Source of the DNA: an uncultured Clostridia bacterium | Lineage (GTDB): Bacteria > Bacillota > Clostridia > Oscillospirales > Acutalibacteraceae | Direction of reading: 5' to 3' | Assembly: GCA_947166625.1 (NCBI GenBank) | Contig: CAMVEX010000022.1 | Coordinates: 1-44,661 of the forward strand | Length of the DNA: 44,661 bases | Shown: one piece after another, positions 33,197 through 40,760 of the stretch | Position numbering within the stretch: the stretch's first letter is position 1 | Layout of the letters: the number at the start of each line of letters is the position of its first letter | Position numbers and translations under genes: made by a program | Notes under the pieces: model-generated | What the model was told of the DNA's origin: nothing | Database searches by the model: none | Seen by the model: only the letters and a program-made list of their open reading frames with translations

Positions 33197-34779
33197 ATTT
33201 GATCCCGCTTTTCCAATAAGTCGTTAAGATAGTCCGCTGTCAAATTATTATCTGCCGTGCGGATGATATAATAACGATTTGAATATCTGTTTTTTCTCGT
33301 TTTGATTTCGCCGCTGCTGTTTACTTTGATCTCTACCGGGGAGGAAAGTTTGTAAAAGGATGTTTCTCCCTCAAATGCGAATTGCACCGCTGTAAGATCC
33401 CATGATTCTCTCAGATATGGCTTTCCGGATTTGCAAAATTCTTTATAAGCGTAACTTACGGGGTTATCTTCATCATATTCGCTGAAACCGGTCAAAATAT
33501 CTTTTCCGGTTTCAAATCCGCTGAATATTATTTGATTTCTGAATTTTTCGATAAAAGACGCAAAGGCGATCGGATCTGTTTTGATATTGAATTCTTTGCC
33601 TGAGGGGAATTCTCCCGCCATCGAAACTACAGAATGAACTTTTTTATTAAACAGCGCCGTATCATATTCAATGATTTCCGCAAGATTCGTAAAGGTGCCT
33701 ATGGATATGACGGTAACCGAACTGTCCGCCGATCCCTTCAGAATTTTGTGATAAAGCTCTCTGCTTTCGTCTGCCGAGCAGGCGCTGTTTTCAAATTTGC
33801 AGAATTTTTTGACAAGGGGTTTGTTGTAAACGAAACAATCGGGCAAAATCTCTCTTCCTTTGTGTTGACCGATCTTTACATCCTCATATCCGTAATAGTC
33901 GCATATCGCCCTGATGCAGCCGTTAGCGTAGGGATTTGAGGTGCAGTTGAATATCCCTTTAAGCTCAATATCATACATTTTAAGATATTTCAGCATTATC
34001 GCCAGCGCGCCTGCGTCATCGCAATCGGGACCCATATCGGTGTCAAGTATAACGGAGCGCTTTTCCTTGCAGAGAGGGGAATACGGGCTTTCGTTTATTA
34101 TCTCTTCTGCCTTTGACGAGCGTACTGCATAAAGCACCGTCCATATTACAAGCCCTGCGATGAGAAGGATCGCCGCGGCAGGCAGCAGATACTTATACGG
34201 AATGTATTCATAAATTTTATTTCCGAGTACGGTGTAAAGAATTACCCTCGGCGCGATTCCGAGCAAAGACAGACCAATATATTTCAAAAACGGAGTCCTG
34301 AGCGAGCCGAGAAATACGGAATTCAGGTCAACGGGAAACAGAATGATTCTGGTTATTACTATTCCCGCGTTTTCGTATTTGTCATAAATATTCAATATCT
34401 TGTCGCCGTATTTGCTGTCCCGTATTTTCTTTTTTACAAAATTGCCTCCGAGAATGATCCCGAGAAGATACGAAACAGAGAATTCGAGTATGATCCCGGT
34501 AAAATTTATGATCAGCGCTTTCCAGGTGCCAAGAGCCATACCCACCGCTATATAAAGCAGCGAGGCGGGTATGACGAATGTGACGCCCTTTACCATATAA
34601 ACACCCAGCACGGCGGCAATCGCCGTAATCGAAGAGGAGGCGTTGCTCATCAGCCGCTCGATATTTATATGTCTCAGATCGTTGTATTTCCAGATGATCA
34701 AAACCGTAATGGCAACGGTTATTATTATCCTTATTGCCAGCGCAAAACCGTGGCGTATCTTTACAGCGGATTGTTTCAT
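33193..34779 (-). CDS. VTT (DedA/TVP38-like) membrane domain fused to a nucleoside hydrolase
   Basis: A 528-residue two-part protein. Residues about 10-230 are a VTT/TVP38-type membrane domain: hydrophobic segments with FVIPASLLYIAVGMALG, GIILEFSVSYLLG and RIILFPVDLNSVFLGSLRTPFLKY. Residues about 245-525 are a nucleoside hydrolase: ILDTDMGPDCDDAGALAI (Ca-binding Asp cluster), VTVISIGTFTNLAEII, MAGEF...FNIKTDPIAF and LRESWDLTAV. The ATG at 34779 follows GAGGAGG. VTT proteins scramble or move lipids across the membrane, and nucleoside hydrolases cleave N-ribosyl bonds; I know of no established role for the combination. The hydrolase should lie on one face of the membrane. It is coupled to the YfcE-like gene. 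Confidence 0.85.
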   Translation of the reverse strand: MKQSAVKIRHGFALAIRIIITVAITVLIIWKYNDLRHINIERLMSNASSSITAIAAVLGVYMVKGVTFVIPASLLYIAVGMALGTWKALIINFTGIILEFSVSYLLGIILGGNFVKKKIRDSKYGDKILNIYDKYENAGIVITRIILFPVDLNSVFLGSLRTPFLKYIGLSLLGIAPRVILYTVLGNKIYEYIPYKYLLPAAAILLIAGLVIWTVLYAVRSSKAEEIINESPYSPLCKEKRSVILDTDMGPDCDDAGALAIMLKYLKMYDIELKGIFNCTSNPYANGCIRAICDYYGYEDVKIGQHKGREILPDCFVYNKPLVKKFCKFENSACSADESRELYHKILKGSADSSVTVISIGTFTNLAEIIEYDTALFNKKVHSVVSMAGEFPSGKEFNIKTDPIAFASFIEKFRNQIIFSGFETGKDILTGFSEYDEDNPVSYAYKEFCKSGKPYLRESWDLTAVQFAFEGETSFYKLSSPVEIKVNSSGEIKTRKNRYSNRYYIIRTADNNLTADYLNDLLEKRDQI

Positions 34780-34798
34780 TTTCGATTCCTCCTCGAAG

Positions 34799-34827
34799 AT
34801 AATACAATACTGAATGTAAATAATCAA
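34799..34827 (-). promoter_or_regulatory. Promoter of the VTT-nucleoside hydrolase unit
   Basis: On the minus strand TTGATT and TATTAT separated by 17 bases, 20 bases before the start codon. Confidence 0.6.
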
Positions 34828-34835
34828 GAAAATAC

Positions 34836-34863
34836 TTGAAAAAATTTTTAATTGTGTTATAGT
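34836..34863 (+). promoter_or_regulatory. Promoter of the radical SAM gene
   Basis: TTGAAA and TATAGT separated by 16 bases, 36 bases before the ATG at 34899; divergent from the VTT-fusion promoter. Confidence 0.58.
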
Positions 34864-34898
34864 ATAACAAGTGTGTTTTCAGAAAGGAGGTTACGGAT

Positions 34899-36317
34899 AT
34901 GATTACCGGAAAAGAGAGATTTCAGCGTTTTCTCGGCGGAATAGTTTTTGACCGGGCATATAAATATATCAAAAAGGATCCATCCGGTAATATCGTAAAG
35001 CTGATCGATTTCGGTCAGAAGCTCATGGGAAGCAATTTCCCTGTTAAAAATTACGATGCCTTCAGGAATGCCGTCCGTGACCCCGAAAATGTATGGAATA
35101 AATTTGCTCTGTCTGTGATCAGAGAATGTGACGGAGATTATCTCAAAAAGATGCTCCTCGCTCTCGGTATAGGAGCCGGTATTAACGGCACCAAAACCGT
35201 GCGCGCCAACAGAGAAAAGTATAAGTGCAATATTCCTTTTCTTATTCTGTTCGATCCCACAAGCGCCTGCAATATGAAATGCAAGGGCTGCTGGTCTGCT
35301 GAATACGGCCATAAATCAAATCTTTCTCTTGATGAAATGCGCAGTATCGTCAGCCAGGGGACTAAACTCGGAACTCATGTCTATATGCTTACCGGCGGCG
35401 AGCCGCTTATCCGTAAGGATGATATATTCACTCTTTGCGAAGAGAATCCGAATTGTATGTTCCTCTGCTACACCAATGCCACTCTCATAGACGATGCCTT
35501 TTGCCTTAAAATGAAAGAGCTCGGCAATTTAACCGTTGCCGTCAGTATTGAGGGCAACGAGCAGAGCAACGATGAGAGAAGGGGTAGCGGCGCTTATTCA
35601 AAAAGCATGGCGGCTATCGACCTGCTCCGTTCACACGGGCTGATATTCGGTATTTCCGTTTGCTATACGAGCGAAAATATCCCCTATGTCACAAGCGATG
35701 AGTTTATGGATCTGATGGTCGATAAAGGTGTCAGATTCGCGTTTTATTTCAACTATATGCCTGTCGGCAAGAGCGCCGTTCCGTCGCTTATTCCAAAGCC
35801 GGATCAAAGAGCGTTTATGTATTTGTGGCTCAAAAAAGTCAGAAATTCAAAGACCGGAAAGCCTCTGTTCTTTATGGATTTCCAGGATGATGCCGAGTAT
35901 GTCGGCGGATGTATTGCCGGCGGCAGGAATTATTTCCACATAAATTCAGAGGGCGATATGGAGCCGTGCGTCTTTATTCATTTTGCCGATTCCAATATCC
36001 GTAAAAACACCTTGCTCGAGGGCCTTAAAAATCCGCTCTTTATGGCTTATTATCATAATCAGCCGTTTAATGATAATCATTTAAGACCTTGCCCGATGCT
36101 CGAAAATCCCGAATATATCAAAAAAATCATCGCGGATACCAAGGCGGCGTCCACCGATCTTGTAGAGAAAGAAAGCGCAGAAGAGCTTGCGGCAAAGACG
36201 GAGAAATTTGCCGAGGAATGGGCGCCTGTAGCAGATAAACTCTGGAAGGAAAACAGGCATCCGAACCCCAAAACCCAGTATTACCGCGATACCCCGGAAG
36301 CCAAGAGCCATAAGTGA
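34899..36317 (+). CDS. Radical SAM protein with SPASM-like C-terminal cluster region
   Basis: A 472-residue radical SAM enzyme. The [4Fe-4S]-SAM motif is DPTSACNMKCKGCWSAEYG (CxxxCxxC, about residues 128-135), followed by YMLTGGEPLIRK (GGE motif) and VAVSIEGNEQSNDERRG. C-terminal cysteines in GGCIAGGRNYFHINSEGDMEPCVF and LRPCPMLE suggest an auxiliary cluster of SPASM/Twitch type. The N-terminal 100 residues are a helical extension. Reaction and substrate are unknown: no precursor peptide gene was recognised next to it, so a RiPP role is not supported. AGAAAGGAGG is its ribosome binding site. Confidence 0.85.
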   Translation: MITGKERFQRFLGGIVFDRAYKYIKKDPSGNIVKLIDFGQKLMGSNFPVKNYDAFRNAVRDPENVWNKFALSVIRECDGDYLKKMLLALGIGAGINGTKTVRANREKYKCNIPFLILFDPTSACNMKCKGCWSAEYGHKSNLSLDEMRSIVSQGTKLGTHVYMLTGGEPLIRKDDIFTLCEENPNCMFLCYTNATLIDDAFCLKMKELGNLTVAVSIEGNEQSNDERRGSGAYSKSMAAIDLLRSHGLIFGISVCYTSENIPYVTSDEFMDLMVDKGVRFAFYFNYMPVGKSAVPSLIPKPDQRAFMYLWLKKVRNSKTGKPLFFMDFQDDAEYVGGCIAGGRNYFHINSEGDMEPCVFIHFADSNIRKNTLLEGLKNPLFMAYYHNQPFNDNHLRPCPMLENPEYIKKIIADTKAASTDLVEKESAEELAAKTEKFAEEWAPVADKLWKENRHPNPKTQYYRDTPEAKSHK

Positions 36318-36330
36318 GTTTTTGAAAATT

Positions 36331-36366
36331 CAGTAATTACTCATTACTCATTACTAATTATCAATT
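36331..36366. repeat. Short tandem ATTACTC repeat
   Basis: AATTACTC ATTACTC ATTACT AATTA, a 7-base unit repeated about three times in the gap between the radical SAM gene and the TPP riboswitch. It is too short to be a CRISPR and has no other visible role. Confidence 0.6.
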
Positions 36367-36370
36367 AAAT

Positions 36371-36446
36371 AACAGGGGTGCTGACTCTTTGTCGGCTGAG
36401 ATTATACCCTCATACCTGATCCCGATAATGCGGGCGTAGGAATCAA
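36371..36446 (+). promoter_or_regulatory. TPP riboswitch (thi box)
   Basis: The aptamer core is intact: GGGGTGC, CTGAGA at 36396-36401, ATACCC, ACCTGATC, GATAATGC and GCGTAGGAA. It lies just upstream of a thiamine transporter subunit, the expected target. TPP binding should lower expression. A downstream hairpin at 36459-36486 can compete with the aptamer's 3' side (see the next entry). Confidence 0.93.
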
Positions 36447-36458
36447 GTCTGAGTATCA

Positions 36459-36486
36459 GCGCCCGGTGTATTTTTATGCCGGGCGC
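36459..36486 (+). promoter_or_regulatory. Expression-platform hairpin of the TPP riboswitch
   Basis: GCGCCCGG and CCGGGCGC pair over eight bases. The segment CGCCCG could instead pair with CGGGCG at 36431-36436 in the aptamer, giving mutually exclusive structures. The hairpin is followed by GGTTATTTCGG with only a weak T-run, so it may be a poor or Rho-assisted terminator rather than a classical one. The ribosome binding site AAAGGATG is not contained in it. Confidence 0.55.
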
Positions 36487-36527
36487 GGTTATTTCGGCAA
36501 GCACCTTTAATAAGAAAGGATGATTTT

Positions 36528-37184
36528 ATGTCAGAAAACACAGTGAAAACCCAAAGCTTCAAAAAAACGATCGTTTTGACCGAGAGCGCAATTATGCTCG
36601 CTCTGTCCGCGGCTCTCTTCACGGTGAGCGAATTCATTCCCTGGCCTGCATGGATCCAGGGCGGCGGAGTTTCTCTTTTTGCTTCGGTCCCGCTCATTGT
36701 TCTCTCTTACAGACGAGGCGTCAAATACGCTTTGCCCGCGGCGTTTTTACTCTCTGTATTTGAGCTTGTGATGGGCCTGAGCAATTTCGCGTGGGTAAAA
36801 GGCCCCGTATCTTATGTGATGGTAGCCCTGTTTGATTACATTTTAGCTTTCTCGTCCTTCGGCCTCGGCGGAATGTTCAGGCGCTGTAAAGGAAATGTTA
36901 CCATTCAGCTTGTTGCAGGCTGTATTATCACAAATCTCATCAGATTTGTCTGCCATTTTATCAGCGGTGTAACCGTCTGGAGCGAATATACTCAGAATAA
37001 CGGCGGATTTACCAATTTTGATTCGCTTATTCACGGCATCAATAAAGCGTCGCTGCTTTATTCGGTCACTTATAACGGCGGCTATATGCTTCCCGAAACG
37101 ATTATCGCCGTGATAGGCTGTGTCGCTATCGGAATTTTCCTCAAAAAAGAGCTTATCAAATTCATTCCTCAGAATGAAGAATAA
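36528..37184 (+). CDS. thiT: ThiT-like thiamine ECF transporter substrate-binding subunit
   Basis: A 218-residue membrane protein with about six hydrophobic segments, and the S-component pattern LTESAIMLALSAALFTVSEF, WPAWIQGGGVSLFASVPLIVLSYRRG and FVCHFISGVTVWSEYTQ. The conserved GGSVSL-like strand and the aromatic-rich W-x-E/Y region are those used by ThiT to bind thiamine. As an S component it works with a shared EcfA/EcfA'/EcfT energising module, which is not in the window. The TPP riboswitch upstream independently supports thiamine as the ligand. AAGAAAGGATG precedes the start. Confidence 0.92.
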   Translation: MSENTVKTQSFKKTIVLTESAIMLALSAALFTVSEFIPWPAWIQGGGVSLFASVPLIVLSYRRGVKYALPAAFLLSVFELVMGLSNFAWVKGPVSYVMVALFDYILAFSSFGLGGMFRRCKGNVTIQLVAGCIITNLIRFVCHFISGVTVWSEYTQNNGGFTNFDSLIHGINKASLLYSVTYNGGYMLPETIIAVIGCVAIGIFLKKELIKFIPQNEE

Positions 37185-37207
37185 TTAAAAAACAGCATAT
37201 ATATCGC

Positions 37208-37236
37208 TTGAATTATGCTCCCTGCTGTGTTACTAT
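37208..37236 (+). promoter_or_regulatory. Candidate promoter of the dCMP deaminase gene
   Basis: TTGAAT and TACTAT separated by 17 bases. The -10 falls in the loop of a hairpin, CCTGCTGTGTT / AACACAACAGG (about 37221-37252), whose right arm borders the AGGGGG ribosome binding site. Confidence 0.5.
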
Positions 37237-37262
37237 TATAAAAACACAACAGGGGGTTTCTT

Positions 37263-37760
37263 ATGCCTAAACGAAAAGATTACATCAGTTGGGATGAATA
37301 TTTTATGGGCATCGCCATGCTTTCATCCTACAGGAGCAAAGACCCTAATACCCGTGTGGGCGCCTGCATCGTAAATGATAAAAACCGCATTATGTCAATG
37401 GGATATAACGGCTTCCCCATGGGATGCAGTGACGATGAGTTCCCGTGGGATCGAAGCGGCGACGATTACGATACAAAATATCCTTATGTTTGCCACGCGG
37501 AGCTTAACGCGATTCTGAACGCCAGAGGCACCAATCTTGAAGGCTGCAAGATTTATGTAGCCCTTTTTCCCTGTAATGAGTGCGCCAAGGCGATCATTCA
37601 GTGCGGTATCAGAGAGGTCGTTTATCTCTCAGATAAATATGACAAAACCCCTATGAATATGGCTTCAAAGCGGATGTTTGATGCGGCTGGAGTAAAATAT
37701 ACTCAGCTTCATATTGCAAACAGTAAGCTTGTTATTGATTTTAATTCAGATAATATTTAA
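37263..37760 (+). CDS. dCMP deaminase (ComEB-like)
   Basis: A 165-residue zinc-dependent deaminase that converts dCMP to dUMP for thymidylate synthesis. The zinc site is CHAELNAI (H-A-E) and PCNECAKAI (PCxxC), and the deoxycytidylate signature is SKDPNTRVGACIVNDKNRI, with GYNGFPMGCSDDEFPWDR. Length and motifs are standard. AGGGGG precedes the start at five-six bases. An inverted repeat around the ribosome binding site could limit translation. GH27 begins 11 bases after its stop, an unusual functional pairing. Confidence 0.93.
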   Translation: MPKRKDYISWDEYFMGIAMLSSYRSKDPNTRVGACIVNDKNRIMSMGYNGFPMGCSDDEFPWDRSGDDYDTKYPYVCHAELNAILNARGTNLEGCKIYVALFPCNECAKAIIQCGIREVVYLSDKYDKTPMNMASKRMFDAAGVKYTQLHIANSKLVIDFNSDNI

Positions 37761-37771
37761 GGAGTGAAACT

Positions 37772-38938
37772 ATGTTAGCTAAAACACCACCCATGGGATT
37801 TAACACCTGGAATACCTTCGGCGAAAATATCAATGAGACCGTGATCAAAGAAATGGCAGATGCAATGGTTGAGAAGGGTCTGCTTGAGGTGGGCTACAAT
37901 TATCTTGTCATTGACGATTGCTGGAGCGAAAAAGAACGCGATCCCGTTACCGGAAAGATCATTCCCGACCATATCAAATTCCCCAACGGAATGAAAGCAG
38001 TCAGCGATTATGTTCATTCAAAAGGTCTTAAATTCGGTATGTATTCCTGCGCCGGTACACGCACCTGCGCCGATTATCCGGGCTCATTTGATCACGAATT
38101 CCTTGATGCCGAAACTTTTGCCGAGTACGGCGCCGACTTCCTTAAATATGATTATTGCTACAGACCTGCTCATCATCACGGCGATCTGCTTTACAGAAAG
38201 ATGGGCATGGCCCTTAAAGCCTGCGGCAGAGAGATCCTTTTCTCCGCCTGCAACTGGGGATGCGACGATGTTTATCATTGGATCCGCTCCACCGGCGCTC
38301 ATATGTATCGCTCCACGGGCGATATCAACGATTCATTCGTTTCAATGAAAGATATCGCATTCAGCCAGATTGAGAATTACGCTTTTTCGGCTCCCGGCTG
38401 TTTCAATGATATAGATATGCTCACTATCGGTATGTACGGTAAAGGCAATGTCGGCTCATCCGGCTGCAACGATACCGATTATAAAACTCAGTTTGCAATC
38501 TGGTGTATGTATTCCGCTCCGCTTATGCTCGGCGGTGACATCCGCACATTCAGCGATGATATTCTTGCCCTTGTCAAAAATAAAGACCTCCTGCGCATAA
38601 ATCAGGATGAAGAGGCAAGGCCCGCTTTTGCCGTTGACAGTTCCCTTGAGCGCAACGCCGACGGAGATAATATCTACAAAGCCCGCCGCGAAAACCGTAT
38701 GGTATTCGTTAAACTGCTTTCGGACAATGAAATCGCCGTTCTTTTTGCAAACTTTGATGAATGCGAGAGAAAGATTGATTTCTATTTTGAAGATGCGGGT
38801 ATTCCCGTCGCCTCCGGTTACGGCCTTGAGATGCGCGAAGTCTTTACCGGTGAAAATCTCGGTGTTAAAAAAGATTTTATGTCAAGAGTAATAGCTCCTC
38901 ACGATTGCGAATGCTTTATCTGCAAGCTCTCCAAATAA
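37772..38938 (+). CDS. GH27 alpha-galactosidase
   Basis: A 388-residue cytoplasmic glycosidase (no signal peptide). GH27 hallmarks are TPPMGFNTWNTF, YLVIDDCWSEKERD, GLKFGMYSCAGTRTCADYPGS, FLKYDYCY (nucleophile Asp about 127) and FNDIDMLTIG (acid/base Asp), then a C-terminal beta domain. It releases terminal alpha-galactose (or possibly alpha-N-acetylgalactosamine) from oligosaccharides such as raffinose or melibiose. In principle it would cooperate with a GPH sugar symporter like the one at 1555. GGAGTGAAA precedes the start. The next gene begins one base after its stop. Confidence 0.92.
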   Translation: MLAKTPPMGFNTWNTFGENINETVIKEMADAMVEKGLLEVGYNYLVIDDCWSEKERDPVTGKIIPDHIKFPNGMKAVSDYVHSKGLKFGMYSCAGTRTCADYPGSFDHEFLDAETFAEYGADFLKYDYCYRPAHHHGDLLYRKMGMALKACGREILFSACNWGCDDVYHWIRSTGAHMYRSTGDINDSFVSMKDIAFSQIENYAFSAPGCFNDIDMLTIGMYGKGNVGSSGCNDTDYKTQFAIWCMYSAPLMLGGDIRTFSDDILALVKNKDLLRINQDEEARPAFAVDSSLERNADGDNIYKARRENRMVFVKLLSDNEIAVLFANFDECERKIDFYFEDAGIPVASGYGLEMREVFTGENLGVKKDFMSRVIAPHDCECFICKLSK

Positions 38939-38939
38939 T

Positions 38940-39137
38940 ATGGAAGAATTGCTTTGTGTTTCCTGCGAAAAACCGCTGACAAAAGATGACATCGGTTTTC
39001 ATAAAAAAATGGTAAACCGCGGCGCAGAGGAATTTATGTGTATAGATTGCCTTTGTGATTATTTCGGGATTTCACGCGAAAAAGCGGATGAACTTATAGC
39101 AAGATTTAAGAGCATGGGCTGCTCTATGTTTAATTAG
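38940..39137 (+). CDS. Small Cys-rich protein (probable metal-binding)
   Basis: A 65-residue protein with two CxxC pairs (LLCVSCEKP at about 6-9; MCIDCLC at about 34-39) separated by 24 residues, followed by a short helical segment and a final GCSMFN. The pattern suggests one zinc site with an added C-terminal helix. I recall similar short proteins in Clostridia with no assigned function. It starts one base after the GH27 stop without a recognisable ribosome binding site, which implies translational coupling. The GDPD gene follows closely with GAAAGGTGAG. Confidence 0.7.
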   Translation: MEELLCVSCEKPLTKDDIGFHKKMVNRGAEEFMCIDCLCDYFGISREKADELIARFKSMGCSMFN

Positions 39138-39154
39138 AAAGGTGAGTGCCAGAT

Positions 39155-39925
39155 ATGGCTTTATGTAATGTGATTTCACACAGAGGTGCCAACAAATACG
39201 CCCCTCAGAATACTATGCCCGCATTCAAAAAATCTATTGAAATCGGTATTGACGGCTTCGAGACCGATGTCCATTTTTCGAGTGACGGTCATATAGTTAT
39301 CTGCCATAATTATACCGTTGACGAAACCTCAAACGGTATGGGAAATGTTTCCGATATGACTCTGGAGCGTCTTCGTGAGCTTGATTTCGGGTCATATTTC
39401 TCCGATGAATTCAAAGGAACTCAGCTTCCGACCCTCGAAGAATTCCTCGAGCTTTGTAAGGATGATTCCGTCAAGGTCATGAATATCGAGATAAAAGAGC
39501 CCAAAGACGGCAAAAAGGATATAGCGGATAAGACGATAGAAATCGTAAAAGAATTCGGACTTTTTGATAAACTCCTTATCTCAAGCTTTGATCCCGAGAT
39601 CATAATCCGCTGTAAAGAGGTCGATCCCGAATGCAAGACGGGCTTCCTCTACAGCCCGGACAGAAAAATAACATATACCAAAATGATCCTCGGTTATGTT
39701 GATTATGCCAAAGAGATAGGCGCTGATTATCTTCATCCTCATTATTCGCTCGTAAATGCGAAATATGTTGAAAAACTTCACGAAAACGGCATCGGCGTCA
39801 ATCCCTGGACCGTTGATGATAAAGACACCGCCGTTAAACTTCTCTCTTACGGAGTTGACGGTATCATCACCAATGTCCCCGATGTTATGAATAAGATCAT
39901 TGCCGATTATGAGGCGGAGATCTGA
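39155..39925 (+). CDS. Glycerophosphodiester phosphodiesterase
   Basis: A 256-residue GDPD TIM-barrel enzyme that cleaves glycerophosphodiesters into glycerol 3-phosphate and an alcohol. Signature residues are ISHRGANKYAPQNTMPAF (catalytic His), GFETDVHFSSDGHIVICHNYTVD (catalytic E-x-D and His), NIEIKEPK and VNPWTVDDKD. No signal peptide is present, so it is cytoplasmic. The ATG at 39155 is favoured because GGTG lies ten bases before it, while the in-frame GTG at 39146 overlaps that site. It is last in the GH27 unit and is followed by a terminator. Confidence 0.92.
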   Translation: MALCNVISHRGANKYAPQNTMPAFKKSIEIGIDGFETDVHFSSDGHIVICHNYTVDETSNGMGNVSDMTLERLRELDFGSYFSDEFKGTQLPTLEEFLELCKDDSVKVMNIEIKEPKDGKKDIADKTIEIVKEFGLFDKLLISSFDPEIIIRCKEVDPECKTGFLYSPDRKITYTKMILGYVDYAKEIGADYLHPHYSLVNAKYVEKLHENGIGVNPWTVDDKDTAVKLLSYGVDGIITNVPDVMNKIIADYEAEI

Positions 39926-39943
39926 TTATATTTGCCGTTTCAA

Positions 39944-39970
39944 CAAGTAATTAACCTATTAATTATCTTG
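39944..39970. repeat. A/T-rich imperfect hairpin
   Basis: CAAGTAATTAA and TTAATTATCTTG pair with a single bulged base around CCTA, 19 bases after the GDPD stop. Role unknown; it is not followed by a T-run, and the main terminator lies further downstream. Confidence 0.4.
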
Positions 39971-40037
39971 TATATTGCTCGTCTGAAAAGCAACCTATAT
40001 AAAGTATCAGATTAAAAATCAGTGAAATAAAGAACGA

Positions 40038-40070
40038 ATAACCACCCGTTAGCGGGTGGTTATGATTTTT
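40038..40070. terminator. Terminator between GDPD and nitroreductase genes
   Basis: ATAACCACCCG and CGGGTGGTTAT pair perfectly over 11 bases around TTAG, followed on the plus side by GATTTTTA. Both convergent genes end here; the minus-side T-run is weaker. Confidence 0.88.
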
Positions 40071-40073
40071 ACA

Positions 40074-40646
40074 TTATTCAATTATAAGATCGTCCGTTTT
40101 CCTTTTCGGGACATAATGATTTCCTTTGTCATCCCTGTAATATGCGGTTGATTCACCTTGCTCAATATCTTCGATTATTATATTTTCCGCGGGTTTGCCC
40201 AGGGCTATTACAAGTTCGATGATATATCTCTCTTTATCAAGACCGTACATTTCAAAAAGGCTGTCTCTGTCAACGCTGCCGAGCATACATCCGCCGTATC
40301 CCATTTCGGCCGCGCTGAGCAGAATCGTCTGAGCCGCTATTCCCGAATCAAATTTAAGGTCATCCGCTATGGTCTTATCGCAAAGTATGATGATATATGC
40401 GGCAGGCCTCATTCCTTCGGGAGGGGTTCCCTTACCCTTCAGCAGACCTGCAAATTTCAATGCGGAGAATACTTTTTCGCATTCATCCCGATCAAATACG
40501 AGCTTGTATTTGAGCGCTTGCAGATTCACCGTTGATGGAGTATATCTCGCCGTATCTATCATCAGATAAAGTTCATCTTTTCCTATTCTTACATTCTCAT
40601 TAAATTTTCTGTATGATCTGCTTTTGATAACCAAATCTTTAAACAT
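40074..40646 (-). CDS. Nitroreductase-family FMN protein
   Basis: A 190-residue FMN-dependent oxidoreductase. The N-terminal signature is SRSYRKFNENVRIG, the phosphate-binding R-S-x-R-x-F. A middle ARYTPSTVNLQALKYKLV follows, and a C-terminal GYGGCMLGS with ELVIALGKPAE completes the fold. It would reduce nitro compounds, quinones or enones with NAD(P)H. I use the ATG at 40646 with GAGGTGAA seven bases before it; an in-frame GTG three codons upstream overlaps that site. It has its own promoter and is divergent from the propeller gene. Confidence 0.85.
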   Translation of the reverse strand: MFKDLVIKSRSYRKFNENVRIGKDELYLMIDTARYTPSTVNLQALKYKLVFDRDECEKVFSALKFAGLLKGKGTPPEGMRPAAYIIILCDKTIADDLKFDSGIAAQTILLSAAEMGYGGCMLGSVDRDSLFEMYGLDKERYIIELVIALGKPAENIIIEDIEQGESTAYYRDDKGNHYVPKRKTDDLIIE

Positions 40647-40665
40647 AAAATTCACCTCAAAGATT

Positions 40666-40693
40666 ATTATACCCGATTGTGCTTTCTTTTCAA
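40666..40693 (-). promoter_or_regulatory. Promoter of the nitroreductase gene
   Basis: On the minus strand TTGAAA and TATAAT separated by 16 bases, 20 bases before the start codon. Confidence 0.68.
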
Positions 40694-40701
40694 TAGCTAT
40701 C

Positions 40702-40730
40702 TTGAATTAAAACTCACATTGTGTTATCAT
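40702..40730 (+). promoter_or_regulatory. Promoter of the propeller/alpha-barrel gene
   Basis: TTGAAT and TATCAT separated by 17 bases, 31 bases before the ATG at 40761; divergent from the nitroreductase promoter, whose -35 lies nine bases away. Confidence 0.6.
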
Positions 40731-40760
40731 AGTTAAAAATATTCCGGCAGGTGATTGATT

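Noticed and set aside
34899-36317. Radical SAM protein as a RiPP maturase
   Set aside because: No short precursor peptide frame with a leader was recognised next to it, and neighbours are unrelated.
36331-36366. CRISPR-like repeat
   Set aside because: The unit is only seven bases and tandem with no spacers; no cas genes are present.
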